This document shows positions 26,540 through 35,185 of a stretch of 64,000 nt of DNA, piece after piece. Where the stretch lies: contig NZ_AUGO01000001.1 in NCBI RefSeq assembly GCF_000422705.1, positions 1 through 64,000 of the forward strand, written 5' to 3'. Origin of the DNA: Flavobacterium soli DSM 19725. GTDB taxonomy: Bacteria; Bacteroidota; Bacteroidia; Flavobacteriales; Flavobacteriaceae. Made by a program: the position numbers and the translations under genes. Within the stretch, counting starts at the first letter, position 1; every line of letters starts with the position of its first letter. The notes below the pieces were generated by a model. The model was given only the letters and a program-made list of their open reading frames with translations, was not told the origin of the DNA and ran no database searches.

Positions 26540-27298
26540 ATGAAAGCCTTAATTATTGAAGACGAAAATCATAATGCCGAAATCATTCGGAATCATATAC
26601 AGAAATTTGACAGCAAGATTACGATTATTGCCCATTTAAAAAGCAATCAGGAAATCATGGAATGGTTTAAAACAAATAATCAGGTGGATGTGGTTTTTTC
26701 AGATATTGAACTGCTTGATGGTACTGTTTTTTCTTCATTAAAAGAAAACATAATTAGTTGCCCAATTATTTTTACAACAGCCTACAATACGTTCTATCAG
26801 GAAGCTTTTGACACAAATGGCATCGGATATTTGTTGAAACCTATAAGCTACAATCGTTTTGCCGAAGCGATGCAAAAATTTCTTAACCTGAAAAAACAAG
26901 AAGAAAACCACGTCAATTGGAATGCATTGGCGGTTTCATTGCTACAAAATCAAGCAAAGAACTACAAGGAAAGAATTGTCATTAAAAATAATGATGGAAT
27001 TTTAATCTTAAACACAATAGAAATCGCTGCAATTCTAGCCGAATCTGGAAAATGTTTTGCCATTGATGCAAACGGAAGGGAACATGCTTTCAAAGCTACC
27101 ATCAGCGAATTGGTACAAGAACTAAATCCAGCTGCTTTTTTTCAGATCAATCGAGGCGAAATCATCAACATCAATTTTATTTCAAAAATCGAAAACTATT
27201 TCAACGACCGATTAGCCATTCAAATAAAAAACCATAAAACACGACTGATAACCAGCACTTCAGCAACAGCTGAATTCAAACGATGGATCAATCAATAA
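26540..27298 (+). CDS. LytTR-family response regulator
   Basis: 252 residues. The N-terminal receiver domain has acidic residues at EDEN (11-14), the phospho-acceptor Asp in VFSDIELLDG (about residue 56), the Thr switch in FTTAYN and Lys in LLKPIS. The C-terminal LytTR DNA-binding domain (about 145-250) has FFQINRGEIININFISKIE and a final ATAEFKRWIN. It forms a two-component pair with the kinase immediately upstream. A terminator shared with tRNA-Leu ends the operon. Confidence 0.93.
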   Translation: MKALIIEDENHNAEIIRNHIQKFDSKITIIAHLKSNQEIMEWFKTNNQVDVVFSDIELLDGTVFSSLKENIISCPIIFTTAYNTFYQEAFDTNGIGYLLKPISYNRFAEAMQKFLNLKKQEENHVNWNALAVSLLQNQAKNYKERIVIKNNDGILILNTIEIAAILAESGKCFAIDANGREHAFKATISELVQELNPAAFFQINRGEIININFISKIENYFNDRLAIQIKNHKTRLITSTSATAEFKRWINQ

Positions 27299-27310
27299 AA
27301 TTGAAATAAA

Positions 27311-27336
27311 AAAAGCTTCTCGTTTGAGAAGCTTTT
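27311..27336. terminator. Bidirectional terminator of the LytTR gene and tRNA-Leu
   Basis: AAAAGCTTCTC/GAGAAGCTTTT hairpin with a four-base loop. It directly abuts the encoded CCA end of the tRNA. Confidence 0.85.
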
Positions 27337-27420
27337 GGTGCGGATAATAGGACTCGAACCTACACGCCTTGCGGCACCAGATCCTAAGTCTGGCATGTCT
27401 ACCAATTTCACCATATCCGC
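27336..27420 (-). tRNA. tRNA-Leu (anticodon TAG)
   Basis: 85 bases on the minus strand with CCA encoded. The acceptor stem is GCGGATA/TATCCGC. The anticodon loop CTTAGGA sits between CCAGA and TCTGG, giving TAG (reads CTA and related Leu codons). It has the long variable arm of a class II tRNA and the T loop GGTTCGAGTCC. Confidence 0.95.
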
Positions 27421-27533
27421 TAAAATTGTGAGTGCAAATATAAATATAATTATGAATTCTGAAGTATAAATTATGAATTTTTTTAAAATATTTTTTTAGT
27501 ATTTTTGAAGATATTAAAATACACAAACAACAA

Positions 27534-28922
27534 ATGGATACTATAAAAGACTACGTTCAAAAAAACAAGGAGCGTTTCCTGAACGAACTTATTGATTTAC
27601 TGAAGATTCCGTCCGTAAGTGCAGATTCTGCCTATTCTCAAGATGTTATCGACACTGCAAATGCTGTTAAGGTTAGCCTTGAAAAAGCAGGCTGTGATTT
27701 TGTAGAAATCTGTGATACTCCAGGTTACCCAATCGTTTATGGCGAAAAAATAATCGACCCAAACCTTCCAACGGTGCTGGTTTATGGACATTATGATGTG
27801 CAACCACCAGATCCATTAGAACTTTGGACTTCTCCTCCATTTGAACCTGTAATCAAAAAAACAGAGTTACATCCCGAAGGTGCAATTTTCGCCCGTGGCG
27901 CTTGTGACGACAAGGGTCAGATGTATATGCACGTGAAAGCATTGGAATATATGGTGCAAACCAACAATCTTCCTTGCAACGTGAAATTCATGATTGAAGG
28001 CGAAGAAGAAGTAGGTTCAGCAAGCTTGAGCTGGTTCGTAGAAAGAAACCAAGAGAAATTGAAGAATGATGTAATTTTGATTTCAGACACCGGAATGATT
28101 TCCAACACACAGCCTTCCATTACGACAGGTTTGCGTGGTTTGAGCTATGTAGAAGTAGAAGTTACCGGTCCAAATCGTGACTTGCATTCGGGTTTATACG
28201 GAGGAGCCGTTGCCAATCCAATCAACGTTTTGGCTAAGATGATTGCTTCCCTACACGACGAAAACAATCATATTACCATTCCTGGATTTTACGATAAAGT
28301 TGAAGAACTTTCGGATGCTGAAAGAGCCGAAATGGCAAAAGCACCTTTCTCTTTGGATGCCTATAAAAAAGCTTTAGACCTAAATGACATCTACGGAGAA
28401 AAAGGTTATACAACTAACGAAAGAAACTCTATCCGACCTACTTTAGACGTAAACGGAATCTGGGGTGGTTATACTGGAGAAGGTGCCAAAACGGTTATCG
28501 CAAGCAAGGCTTTCGCTAAAATTTCGATGCGTTTGGTTCCGAATCAGGATTGGAATGAGATTACTGAATTGTTTAAAAAACACTTCGAAAGCATTGCTCC
28601 AAGTGGTGTAACCGTAAAAGTAAAACCGCATCACGGAGGTCAGGGTTATGTGACGCCAATTGATAGCATCGGTTATCAAGCCGCAGCAAAAGCCTATAAC
28701 GAAAGTTTTGGAGTACAACCCATCCCGGTTCGCTCAGGAGGGAGTATTCCAATCGTGGCTTTGTTCGAAAAAGAATTGAAATCAAAAACAATTTTGATGG
28801 GATTCGGTTTGGACAGCGATGCGATTCACTCGCCAAACGAACATTTCGGAGTATTCAATTATTTGAAAGGAATTGAAACCATTCCGTTGTTTTACAAATA
28901 CTTTGTGGAATTGAGTAAATAA
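27534..28922 (+). CDS. M20-family dipeptidase
   Basis: 462 residues, the usual size of cytosolic M20 dipeptidases (PepV/CNDP type). Metal-site motifs are present: VYGHYDVQPPDP (His and Asp), ARGACDDKGQM (bridging Asp), MIEGEEEVGSASL (catalytic Glu pair), ISDTGM, and a late IHSPNEHFG His. Known role: hydrolyses dipeptides and short peptides with two zinc ions in the cytoplasm. No signal peptide. Monocistronic, with a terminator at 28941-28979. Confidence 0.92.
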   Translation: MDTIKDYVQKNKERFLNELIDLLKIPSVSADSAYSQDVIDTANAVKVSLEKAGCDFVEICDTPGYPIVYGEKIIDPNLPTVLVYGHYDVQPPDPLELWTSPPFEPVIKKTELHPEGAIFARGACDDKGQMYMHVKALEYMVQTNNLPCNVKFMIEGEEEVGSASLSWFVERNQEKLKNDVILISDTGMISNTQPSITTGLRGLSYVEVEVTGPNRDLHSGLYGGAVANPINVLAKMIASLHDENNHITIPGFYDKVEELSDAERAEMAKAPFSLDAYKKALDLNDIYGEKGYTTNERNSIRPTLDVNGIWGGYTGEGAKTVIASKAFAKISMRLVPNQDWNEITELFKKHFESIAPSGVTVKVKPHHGGQGYVTPIDSIGYQAAAKAYNESFGVQPIPVRSGGSIPIVALFEKELKSKTILMGFGLDSDAIHSPNEHFGVFNYLKGIETIPLFYKYFVELSK

Positions 28923-28940
28923 TTTCAACCTAAAATACCC

Positions 28941-28979
28941 AAATCCGTTTATTCTTAATTGAGTAAACGGATTTTTTTA
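28941..28979 (+). terminator. Terminator of the M20 dipeptidase gene
   Basis: AAATCCGTTTA pairs with TAAACGGATTT, followed by T residues. Confidence 0.8.
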
Positions 28980-28999
28980 TTTGGGCGTTCCCCGATTTA

Positions 29000-29112
29000 G
29001 AACGATACAGCAAAAACAGAACCTTATAGGAAAATCGGGTCGGGCTTTTCGTTCCCAATCTTTTTCTTTTTAAAGAAAAAAGAAAAAGGATTTCCACTTC
29101 AATCCCTAACGC
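29000..29112 (-). repeat. Dispersed intergenic repeat, family A, copy 1
   Basis: Read on the minus strand it holds GGGATTGAAGTGGAAATCC, then a long variable hairpin (CTTTTTCTTTTT/AAAAAGAAAAAG) and AGCCCGACCCG. Related elements occur at 39103, 47451, 57230, 62400 and 63465. Confidence 0.6.
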
Positions 29113-29150
29113 AATCAATATACCGAGACAAAACTGTTAAATTTTACCTC

Positions 29151-29207
29151 TACATTTGTAGAATTAAAATATTATTCTACATTTGTAGAAGCAACTCTGT
29201 TTTTGTA
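29151..29207. promoter_or_regulatory. BlaI-type operators overlapping -7 boxes
   Basis: TACATTTGTA occurs at 29151-29160 and 29178-29187. The second sits in the wider palindrome TTCTACA-TT-TGTAGAA. A partial third site (TCTGTTTTTGTAGA) follows at about 29196. TACAnnTGTA is the known core of BlaI/MecI/CopY operators, and a BlaI-family gene lies downstream. TACATTTG in each site also fits the TAnnTTTG promoter box, so repressor and RNA polymerase would compete directly (inference). Confidence 0.75.
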
Positions 29208-29211
29208 GAAT

Positions 29212-29625
29212 ATGAAAAATATAATTTATTTACTTCTCCTTTTTTTAATGCTTTCAAGCTGCAAAATCAACCGCTATAAGAATGGTGAAAAAACAGGTCG
29301 TTGGGTCTATAGAGATACTTTCATGACGATAATATCCGAATCAAAAGGAAGATATAAAAAAGGAATGCAAGTAGGAATTTGGAAAGATTATATTGGTAAA
29401 GAATTAACAACCAAACGAAAATACAAAGACAGCATTTGCTACACAACAGAATATCATAAAAATGGAAAAGTTAGAGCCATTGGGATTTCCAAAATGATAA
29501 TCGACAGCACGACAATCCATTGGTTCTTATCAGATGAATGGAAATTTTATGACAGCGATGGCGTACTTCTTGGAACAAAAATCTACAAAAAAGGCGAACC
29601 AATTCTTGAAACTTACACCGAATAA
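29212..29625 (+). CDS. Small lipoprotein with MORN-variant-like repeats
   Basis: 137 residues. The lipoprotein signal MKNIIYLLLLFLMLSSC puts Cys17 at the cleavage site. The mature part has the toxin_15/MORN_2-like pattern of repeated short G.W and GKvra strands (NGEKTGRWVYRD, KKGMQVGIWKDY, YHKNGKVRAIG). It is the first gene after the BlaI operators and lies 12 bases before blaI-like, so it is presumably part of the repressor's regulon. Role unknown; perhaps an envelope component whose synthesis is induced by the signal sensed by the M56 protein. Confidence 0.78.
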   Translation: MKNIIYLLLLFLMLSSCKINRYKNGEKTGRWVYRDTFMTIISESKGRYKKGMQVGIWKDYIGKELTTKRKYKDSICYTTEYHKNGKVRAIGISKMIIDSTTIHWFLSDEWKFYDSDGVLLGTKIYKKGEPILETYTE

Positions 29626-29637
29626 AAAAATATAAAA

Positions 29638-30009
29638 ATGCAATTATCAAATTCAGAAGAACAATTGATGCAACACCTTTGGAAACTCGAAAAAGCCTTT
29701 ATGAAAGACTTGCTCGAAGCATTTCCAGAGCCAAAACCTGCCACGACAACGGTTGCAACACTTTTAAAAAGAATGATCGACAAGAAATTTGTGGCCTACA
29801 ACGAATTTGGAAACTCTAGGGAATATTATCCGTTGGTCAAAAAAACGGATTATTTCTCGAAACACGTCAACGGATTGATCAAGAATTTCTTCAACAATTC
29901 GGCTTCCCAATTTGCTTCTTTCTTTACGACCGAAACCGATTTATCGGCTTCGGAACTGGAAGAACTCCAAAAAATTATCAACAAGGAACTTCAAAAAAAG
30001 AAAAAATGA
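29638..30009 (+). CDS. BlaI/MecI/CopY-family transcriptional repressor
   Basis: 123 residues, typical size. The N-terminal winged helix includes EEQLMQHLWKLEKAFMKDLL and PATTTVATLLKRMIDKKFV (recognition helix). A C-terminal dimerisation helix region ends in a Lys-rich tail. In the family the repressor is inactivated by proteolysis driven by a BlaR1-type membrane peptidase. Its stop overlaps the ATG of the M56 gene (ATGA), a standard blaI-blaR arrangement. It probably controls its own operon through the palindromes at 29151-29207. Confidence 0.93.
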   Translation: MQLSNSEEQLMQHLWKLEKAFMKDLLEAFPEPKPATTTVATLLKRMIDKKFVAYNEFGNSREYYPLVKKTDYFSKHVNGLIKNFFNNSASQFASFFTTETDLSASELEELQKIINKELQKKKK

Positions 30010-31715
30010 CCGACTTCCTTTTAAAATCGACACTTTGCTTGGGATTGCTTTTTGCAGTTTATTTCTTCTTGTTGGAGAAGGAAAAGATGCACCATTTCAA
30101 TCGGTTTTACCTGTTGTTTAGCTTGGTGTTTTCAATGGTAATACCGTTTATTTCTTTTGAAATTTATGTAGAAACGATTGAAGTTATCCAACAAAACACC
30201 ATTCAGGCATTTCCTGTTTCATCTGTAATAATTGAAGAGGAAACAAATTATTTACCTTTAATTCTGTGGAGTATTTACGTTTTGATTACAACAATTTTAG
30301 TGCTCCGTTTTAGTATCAATCTGATAAAAATCCAGCGAAAAATAAATTCAAATATTAAAGAAGTTTATCAAAATTCAACCTTGGTTTTATTGGACGAAAA
30401 AGTATTGCCACATACTTTTCTAAACTACATTCTTATCAACAAGGACGATTATGAAAACAGGAAAATAGAAGATGAACTATTCACACATGAATTAACCCAC
30501 GTTCGGCAAAAACATACATTGGATATCTTGTTTATCGAAATACTGAAAACCATCTTTTGGTTCAATCCGATATTGATGTTTTACAAAAAAGCAATCCAAC
30601 TCAACCACGAATTTCTAGCCGATGAAAAAGTGGTGAAATCCTATAACAATGTTCCGTTTTACCAAAATCTATTATTGGAAAAAGCATCTTGGAACAACAC
30701 CTTTTACTTGGCCAGTAACTTGAATTTTTTAGTAACCAAAAAAAGATTAATTATGATGACAAAAAGCACGTCAGCAAAAATAATGCTCTTAAAAAAAGTA
30801 GCATTGTTGCCTTTATTTACAGGACTTATGTATTTTATTTGTGTAGAAACTGTAGCCCAACAAAAGATTGAGACTATAAACCAGGAATCAAAGATTTCTG
30901 ACAAGACAAAAGACGCTTATTTTGCCGGAGTTCGAATCAAAGTCTACAAAAATGCTAGTAAAACCAAAACAGGAACTATTCGCGACGAAATCATATTGGA
31001 CAAACTTTATGAAGAATTGACTCCAGAAGAAAAAGAAAAATATAAAATGTGGTTGCATATTCCGAAACCCTTTCAAAAGAAATCTCCCACCAAGAAAGAA
31101 CTTGATGATTATAAAAACAGTGTGAAATTTGCAATCTGGATAGATGGGAAAAATGTTCCTAATTCGGATTTAAACAAATATAAGCATGAAGATATTGCTT
31201 ATTTCTCAGGAAGTAGTGTGCTAAAAAATGCACGAACAAAGAAACATCCACAACCTTTTCAGTTTTGGTTTTACACCCATTCCTATTTCGATAAAAATGA
31301 AATGGGCAAACAGCAAGAAAAATATGAAAGTGATTTGATTGAGATTTTTGAAAATTATAACGACAGAAAAGGCAATAAGCAAACCGTTGTTAATCTTAAA
31401 AAATCTGACGTTTACAGCAATGTGGAAAAAAAGCCAACCTTTCAAGGCGGACTTGAAAAATTCTATGAATTTATTGGACAAAATTTTAAAGTTCCAGATG
31501 TCAAAAATCTTGAAGGCAAATTAATCACTGAGTTTATTGTAGAGACTGACGGAAGCCTTTCTGAAATTAAAGTTCTCAAAGACATAGGTCATGGAACAGC
31601 AGAAGAAGCCATCCGTGTACTCAAAAGCAGTCCTAAATGGAATCCGGGAGAACAAGACGGAAAACCAGTTCGAGTTATGTATTCGCTTCCAATTTCAATA
31701 ACAACAGGCAAATAA
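30006..31715 (+). CDS. M56 (BlaR1-type) membrane metallopeptidase with TonB-C-like tail
   Basis: 569 residues. Transmembrane segments lie at about 4-22, 34-53, 84-104 and 260-277. The zinc motif HELTH (161-165) and the downstream NHEFLADE supply the ligands of an M56 peptidase on the cytoplasmic side. After the last segment comes an exported region, ending in a TonB C-terminal-like domain (about 475-567: KPTFQGGLEKFYEFIGQNF, LITEFIVETDGSLSEIKVL, WNPGEQDGKPVRVMYSLPI). There is no penicillin-binding domain, so the signal is not a classical beta-lactam sensor. Inferred: it senses an envelope cue and cleaves the BlaI-like repressor whose gene overlaps its start. Confidence 0.92.
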   Translation: MTDFLLKSTLCLGLLFAVYFFLLEKEKMHHFNRFYLLFSLVFSMVIPFISFEIYVETIEVIQQNTIQAFPVSSVIIEEETNYLPLILWSIYVLITTILVLRFSINLIKIQRKINSNIKEVYQNSTLVLLDEKVLPHTFLNYILINKDDYENRKIEDELFTHELTHVRQKHTLDILFIEILKTIFWFNPILMFYKKAIQLNHEFLADEKVVKSYNNVPFYQNLLLEKASWNNTFYLASNLNFLVTKKRLIMMTKSTSAKIMLLKKVALLPLFTGLMYFICVETVAQQKIETINQESKISDKTKDAYFAGVRIKVYKNASKTKTGTIRDEIILDKLYEELTPEEKEKYKMWLHIPKPFQKKSPTKKELDDYKNSVKFAIWIDGKNVPNSDLNKYKHEDIAYFSGSSVLKNARTKKHPQPFQFWFYTHSYFDKNEMGKQQEKYESDLIEIFENYNDRKGNKQTVVNLKKSDVYSNVEKKPTFQGGLEKFYEFIGQNFKVPDVKNLEGKLITEFIVETDGSLSEIKVLKDIGHGTAEEAIRVLKSSPKWNPGEQDGKPVRVMYSLPISITTGK

Positions 31716-31726
31716 ATGATTTCGAG

Positions 31727-31753
31727 TCCACTCCTAACCGAGTGGATTTTTTA
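31727..31753 (+). terminator. Terminator of the BlaI-type operon
   Basis: TCCACTC/GAGTGGA stem with a six-base loop, then a T run. Confidence 0.75.
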
Positions 31754-31803
31754 TTTAAAGCAAAACAAACCAGCCGATTATACCATAATTAAAAAATTGG
31801 CGT

Positions 31804-31811
31804 TACTTTTG
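31804..31811 (+). promoter_or_regulatory. Candidate -7 box for the DUF4407 gene
   Basis: TACTTTTG fits TAnnTTTG and lies 52 bases before the ATG at 31864. No -33 TTG at ideal spacing. Confidence 0.4.
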
Positions 31812-31863
31812 TATATCATCAATCATCATCGCTGGAACACGTTTTCAGTTTAAATCAATCATC

Positions 31864-32964
31864 ATGTTAAAACAATTCTTTATCCTATGTTCGGGAGCCG
31901 ATAAAAAGCTTCTCGAAAATTGCTCAGAAGGCGAACAAACCAAATTCGCCGGTATTGGAGCAACGGTTTTCTTCACTGCCGTTATGGCTTTTATCGCCAG
32001 TGCTTATGCCCTATTTACGGTTTTCGACAGCGTTTATCCCGCTATTGGTTTTGGACTAGTTTGGGGTTTACTGATTTTTAATCTCGACCGTTTTATCGTA
32101 TCAACTATTCGAAAAAGGGATTCTTTTTGGCGCGAATTGCTTCAGGCAACACCTAGGATTGCTTTGGCAGTTATTATTGCGATTGTAATTTCAAAGCCAT
32201 TGGAAATTAAGATTTTCGAAAAGGAGATCAACACCGTTTTATTGAAAGAAAAAAATGCAATGGCCTTGAATAATAAAAAGGAAGTGGCTAATTACTTCAA
32301 ATCGGATTTGGATAAAAACAAAGCCCAGGTTGATAGCTTAAAATCGGAAATTGCAAAGAAAGAAAAGGAAGTCAACACTTTATATGAAACCTATATTACC
32401 GAAGCCGAAGGAACTGCTGGAACTAAAAAACTAGGAAAAGGTCCTGTCTTTAAAGAGAAAATCGCAAAACATGATTTGGCAAAAGCCGAACTCGACACGT
32501 TACGCAAAAACAATCTGGCCAAAATTGCCGAAGCCGAAAAATCCTCCAAGACACTTCAAACTGATTTGGACAAAAAAGTATCCGAAACTCAACCTATAAT
32601 CGATGGTTTCGATGGATTAATGGCAAGAATCAATGCTTTGAATAAGTTGCCATGGTTGCCTTCTTTCTTTATCATGCTTTTATTCTTGGCTATTGAAACT
32701 TCTCCAATTATTGCCAAATTATTATCTCCAAAAGGAGAATATGATTTCAAGTTAGAGGATTTAGAAACCGCCTTGAAAGCAACCCTCAATCAAGACAAAT
32801 ACCAACGTGAATTATTGGTAAAAACGAGTGCTTCAATGCATGATAAGGTGTATGAAGATATTGCTTCGGATAAAGAATTATTTAACTTGCAAAGAAGTAA
32901 AGCAAAGGAATTATTGGAATTACAGGCTAATAATTTTGTAGAAAAACAGAAGAAGACTTTTTAG
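31864..32964 (+). CDS. DUF4407 membrane protein
   Basis: 366 residues. Three transmembrane segments in the first 105 residues (about 35-55, 60-80, 92-112) are followed by a long charged coiled coil (about 120-255, KSEIAKKEKEVNTLYETY, KAELDTLRKNNLAKIAEAEK), a fourth segment (about 262-282, WLPSFFIMLLFLAIETSPI) and a helical tail. This layout is characteristic of DUF4407. Function unknown. Monocistronic, with an unusually large inverted repeat as terminator at 32981-33068. Confidence 0.88.
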   Translation: MLKQFFILCSGADKKLLENCSEGEQTKFAGIGATVFFTAVMAFIASAYALFTVFDSVYPAIGFGLVWGLLIFNLDRFIVSTIRKRDSFWRELLQATPRIALAVIIAIVISKPLEIKIFEKEINTVLLKEKNAMALNNKKEVANYFKSDLDKNKAQVDSLKSEIAKKEKEVNTLYETYITEAEGTAGTKKLGKGPVFKEKIAKHDLAKAELDTLRKNNLAKIAEAEKSSKTLQTDLDKKVSETQPIIDGFDGLMARINALNKLPWLPSFFIMLLFLAIETSPIIAKLLSPKGEYDFKLEDLETALKATLNQDKYQRELLVKTSASMHDKVYEDIASDKELFNLQRSKAKELLELQANNFVEKQKKTF

Positions 32965-32980
32965 ATAAGGCAAAAGTAAT

Positions 32981-33068
32981 TAGCCAAAAGGCAAAAGCTA
33001 ATTACGATATAGATAAAAAAGCGGAAGACATTTATTATCTTCCGCTTTTTGCTTTTGCCTTTTGGCTA
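32981..33068. terminator. Nested double-stem bidirectional terminator
   Basis: The outer arm TAGCCAAAAGGCAAAAGC (32981-32998) pairs perfectly with GCTTTTGCCTTTTGGCTA (33051-33068). Inside it a second hairpin, AAAAAGCGGAAGA/TCTTCCGCTTTTT (33016-33050), resembles a normal terminator. It separates two convergent genes. Confidence 0.85.
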
Positions 33069-33084
33069 TTTTCTATTCACTAAT

Positions 33085-33834
33085 TTACATATAACTCAAA
33101 ATCTCCTTTTTCAAGCTATCATATTCACCTTGCATGATCAATCCGTTGTCGAGTAATTTTTTATAATTCTGGAGCTTTTCAAACAATTCGTCTTGTGAAA
33201 GGTCTTTCATCGCTCGTTCTTTTGAAGCAGGTGTGTCATCTGGAAATTGCTTCTCATCTCGATAACCTGATTGCGAAACTGGAATAATTTCGGCAAAATC
33301 CGTCACTTCTTCCGTTTCGATTTCTTCGACAACTTCTGGCTCTTCGGCTAAAGCAACAACTTCTTCAGCAATTTCTTCTTGCTCTACAACCTCCGCTTTT
33401 GGTTCTTCATAAACAGTTTCCGCAGTTACAGGAGCTACTCCATTCTTCAAAATATCCAACTGCTCTTTGGCAAAAGTATAAATCTTTCTTGCCTGAATTT
33501 TCGGGATATAATCAATAGAAATAGTCAAATCGGTTTTAGTAGAAAATGAAAATTCTGACCCAAGAATATTTTCTTTTACGAAAGTTCCTGAAATATCATC
33601 CCAAGTATAATCTGTAAAATCCATCGACAAACCTAAGTTTTTAGGCTTGCAGATAATGATTCTTTTATTGGTTAAAACGATGCTATCTGGAAAAACCGTT
33701 ACTGGCTTTTTTTGAACGCCAATGTATCCGACTTCCTCATTTTTCATCAATAAATCCGTCAATTTAGAAGTGATTTTCTCAATCGCTTTGGGATCTTGTT
33801 CCTCGTTTAAAAACTTTTTTATATGTTCGTTCAT
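33085..33834 (-). CDS. PH-domain protein with acidic linker and SHOCT-like tail
   Basis: 249 residues, soluble. The N-terminal half is a bacterial PH/YokE-like domain (VTVFPDSIVLTNKRIIICKPKNLG, FTDYTWDDISGTFVKENILG, FAKEQLDILK). A Glu/Val-rich low-complexity linker follows (about 140-190). The final 30 residues, LQNYKKLLDNGLIMQGEYDSLKKEIL, are a SHOCT-type helical hairpin. Such proteins are thought to bind membranes or oligomerise; no specific role is known. The intergenic sequence upstream consists of short ctaagt repeats. Confidence 0.82.
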   Translation of the reverse strand: MNEHIKKFLNEEQDPKAIEKITSKLTDLLMKNEEVGYIGVQKKPVTVFPDSIVLTNKRIIICKPKNLGLSMDFTDYTWDDISGTFVKENILGSEFSFSTKTDLTISIDYIPKIQARKIYTFAKEQLDILKNGVAPVTAETVYEEPKAEVVEQEEIAEEVVALAEEPEVVEEIETEEVTDFAEIIPVSQSGYRDEKQFPDDTPASKERAMKDLSQDELFEKLQNYKKLLDNGLIMQGEYDSLKKEILSYM

Positions 33835-33896
33835 GTAATTAAGGTGCTAAGTCACTGAGTGGCTAAGTTACTAAGTTTATGGTACAAAAATAACAT

Positions 33897-34268
33897 CTAA
33901 TTTTCTAATTCAGATAGTTCCTTTTGCAGTTTTTTCGTTAAACTTTTGAAAACCAAATCATAGGAATGATCAATTAATTCCCTCACCATTTTATCCGAAA
34001 CATCGCCGTTTAAAGCAATAGTATTCCAATGAATTTTGCTCATGTGATAGCCCGGCTTGATGTCATTATAGTCTGCCCGAAGTTCTTCCGCACGTTCAGG
34101 ATCGCATTTTAAATTGATGGAAGGCGTTCCTTTTTCCCATTGAGACAAGGATGAAAGTGCAAACATTTTTCCGCCAACCTTAAAGACCAAAGTATCTTCA
34201 TCAAACGGAAAATGTTCGGTAACGGCTTTTTTAGAAAGGCAAAATTCGAAATATTGTTGAATGTTCAT
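33897..34268 (-). CDS. MmcQ/YjbR-family protein
   Basis: 123 residues, full family length. Signatures: FPFDEDTLVFKVGGKMFALSS near the start, INLKCDPERAEELRADY, and GYHMSKIHWNTIALNGDVSD. The family has a double-wing CyaY-like fold and is annotated as DNA-binding on structural grounds; the physiological role is not known. Same direction as its neighbours but with 62- and 54-base gaps of simple sequence. Confidence 0.92.
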   Translation of the reverse strand: MNIQQYFEFCLSKKAVTEHFPFDEDTLVFKVGGKMFALSSLSQWEKGTPSINLKCDPERAEELRADYNDIKPGYHMSKIHWNTIALNGDVSDKMVRELIDHSYDLVFKSLTKKLQKELSELEN

Positions 34269-34322
34269 TTTTTTTGATTGAAAGATTAAAAATTGAAGGA
34301 TTGAAAGATTTCTTGTTTGAGC

Positions 34323-35078
34323 TTAAAGAATTTGATACAAAATAGGTTTCGACGGCGAAGCATCGTTTTCAAACGAAGCAATTTGCAGGTTCAATAAATA
34401 GCTTCCGTCTTGAATTTCATCTTTCACAAAAATCATTTCGCTAATGGTGCAATCTAATCTTGCATCTTCATTCAAACTATTGACATCCTTCACGTTCCAA
34501 AAGGCTTTGTGGGCCAATAATTTCCCTTCATCGTGTTCCTTGTCCACACTTGGCAAATCAATCAAAAGGTGTTTTATCCCGCTTTCGCGTATGAATTCCG
34601 AAGCTTTTTCATCCAAATAAGGCGGATTGGTGTTGGAATATTTTCTTGAAAGTTTCTCCTTTTCATTGGGCAAAGTCCTGATGACGATTGCTTCTGGCGT
34701 TTTTCCGTTCAAAGCTTTCTCAATTTGCTTTTTTGTGATGATAAAATCTTCTTCTTGTAGTTCTGGCTCTACCGAAACCAATTCTGCCAAGAAAAAAAAC
34801 GTTTTCAAGCTTTGATTGATGCTGTAAAATTCCTTGGTAATATGTCCCAAACATTCCGTATGGGTTCCATGACCGTGCGGATTGAAAAATATATTATTGA
34901 AATTGGTTGATGATTTTCTCTCCGAAACCTTCCCTACCCAATCCCCAAAAACTACGGGTTCGATTACCGGTTTATCAATATACCAAGCAATTGGGTTTTT
35001 ATCTGTGTTGGACAAAGTGATGGAAATATCGAGGGGCTTTGAAAAATCTACTTTGAAAGTATTGAAATTTGCTATCAT
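34323..35078 (-). CDS. Cyclase-family (kynurenine formamidase-like) hydrolase
   Basis: 251 residues from MIANFNTFKV; a longer frame from 35108 adds MSFVVKRAKK, which lies in an A/T tract, and is less likely. The metal site of the cyclase family appears as FNPHGHGTHTECLGHI (HxxGTHxE/D...H). Other conserved parts are AIVIRTLP, NPPYLDEKASEFI and GIKHLLIDLPSVDKEHDEG. Family members hydrolyse N-formylkynurenine or other amides and esters with a metal ion in the cytoplasm. The true substrate here is unknown. No tryptophan-degradation genes are adjacent. Confidence 0.85.
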   Translation of the reverse strand: MIANFNTFKVDFSKPLDISITLSNTDKNPIAWYIDKPVIEPVVFGDWVGKVSERKSSTNFNNIFFNPHGHGTHTECLGHITKEFYSINQSLKTFFFLAELVSVEPELQEEDFIITKKQIEKALNGKTPEAIVIRTLPNEKEKLSRKYSNTNPPYLDEKASEFIRESGIKHLLIDLPSVDKEHDEGKLLAHKAFWNVKDVNSLNEDARLDCTISEMIFVKDEIQDGSYLLNLQIASFENDASPSKPILYQIL

Positions 35079-35185
35079 TTTTTTTGCTCTTTTTACCACA
35101 AAGCTCACGAAGGTTTCACTATTCCGAAACTTCGGGACAAAAAGTTTTGTGAACCTTGTGCCTTCTTTGTGTCTTTGTGTTTAAA

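Noticed and set aside
27336-27420. tRNA-Leu as a mobile-element attachment site
   Set aside because: Only one copy of its 3' end is seen in the window and both neighbours are ordinary chromosomal genes.
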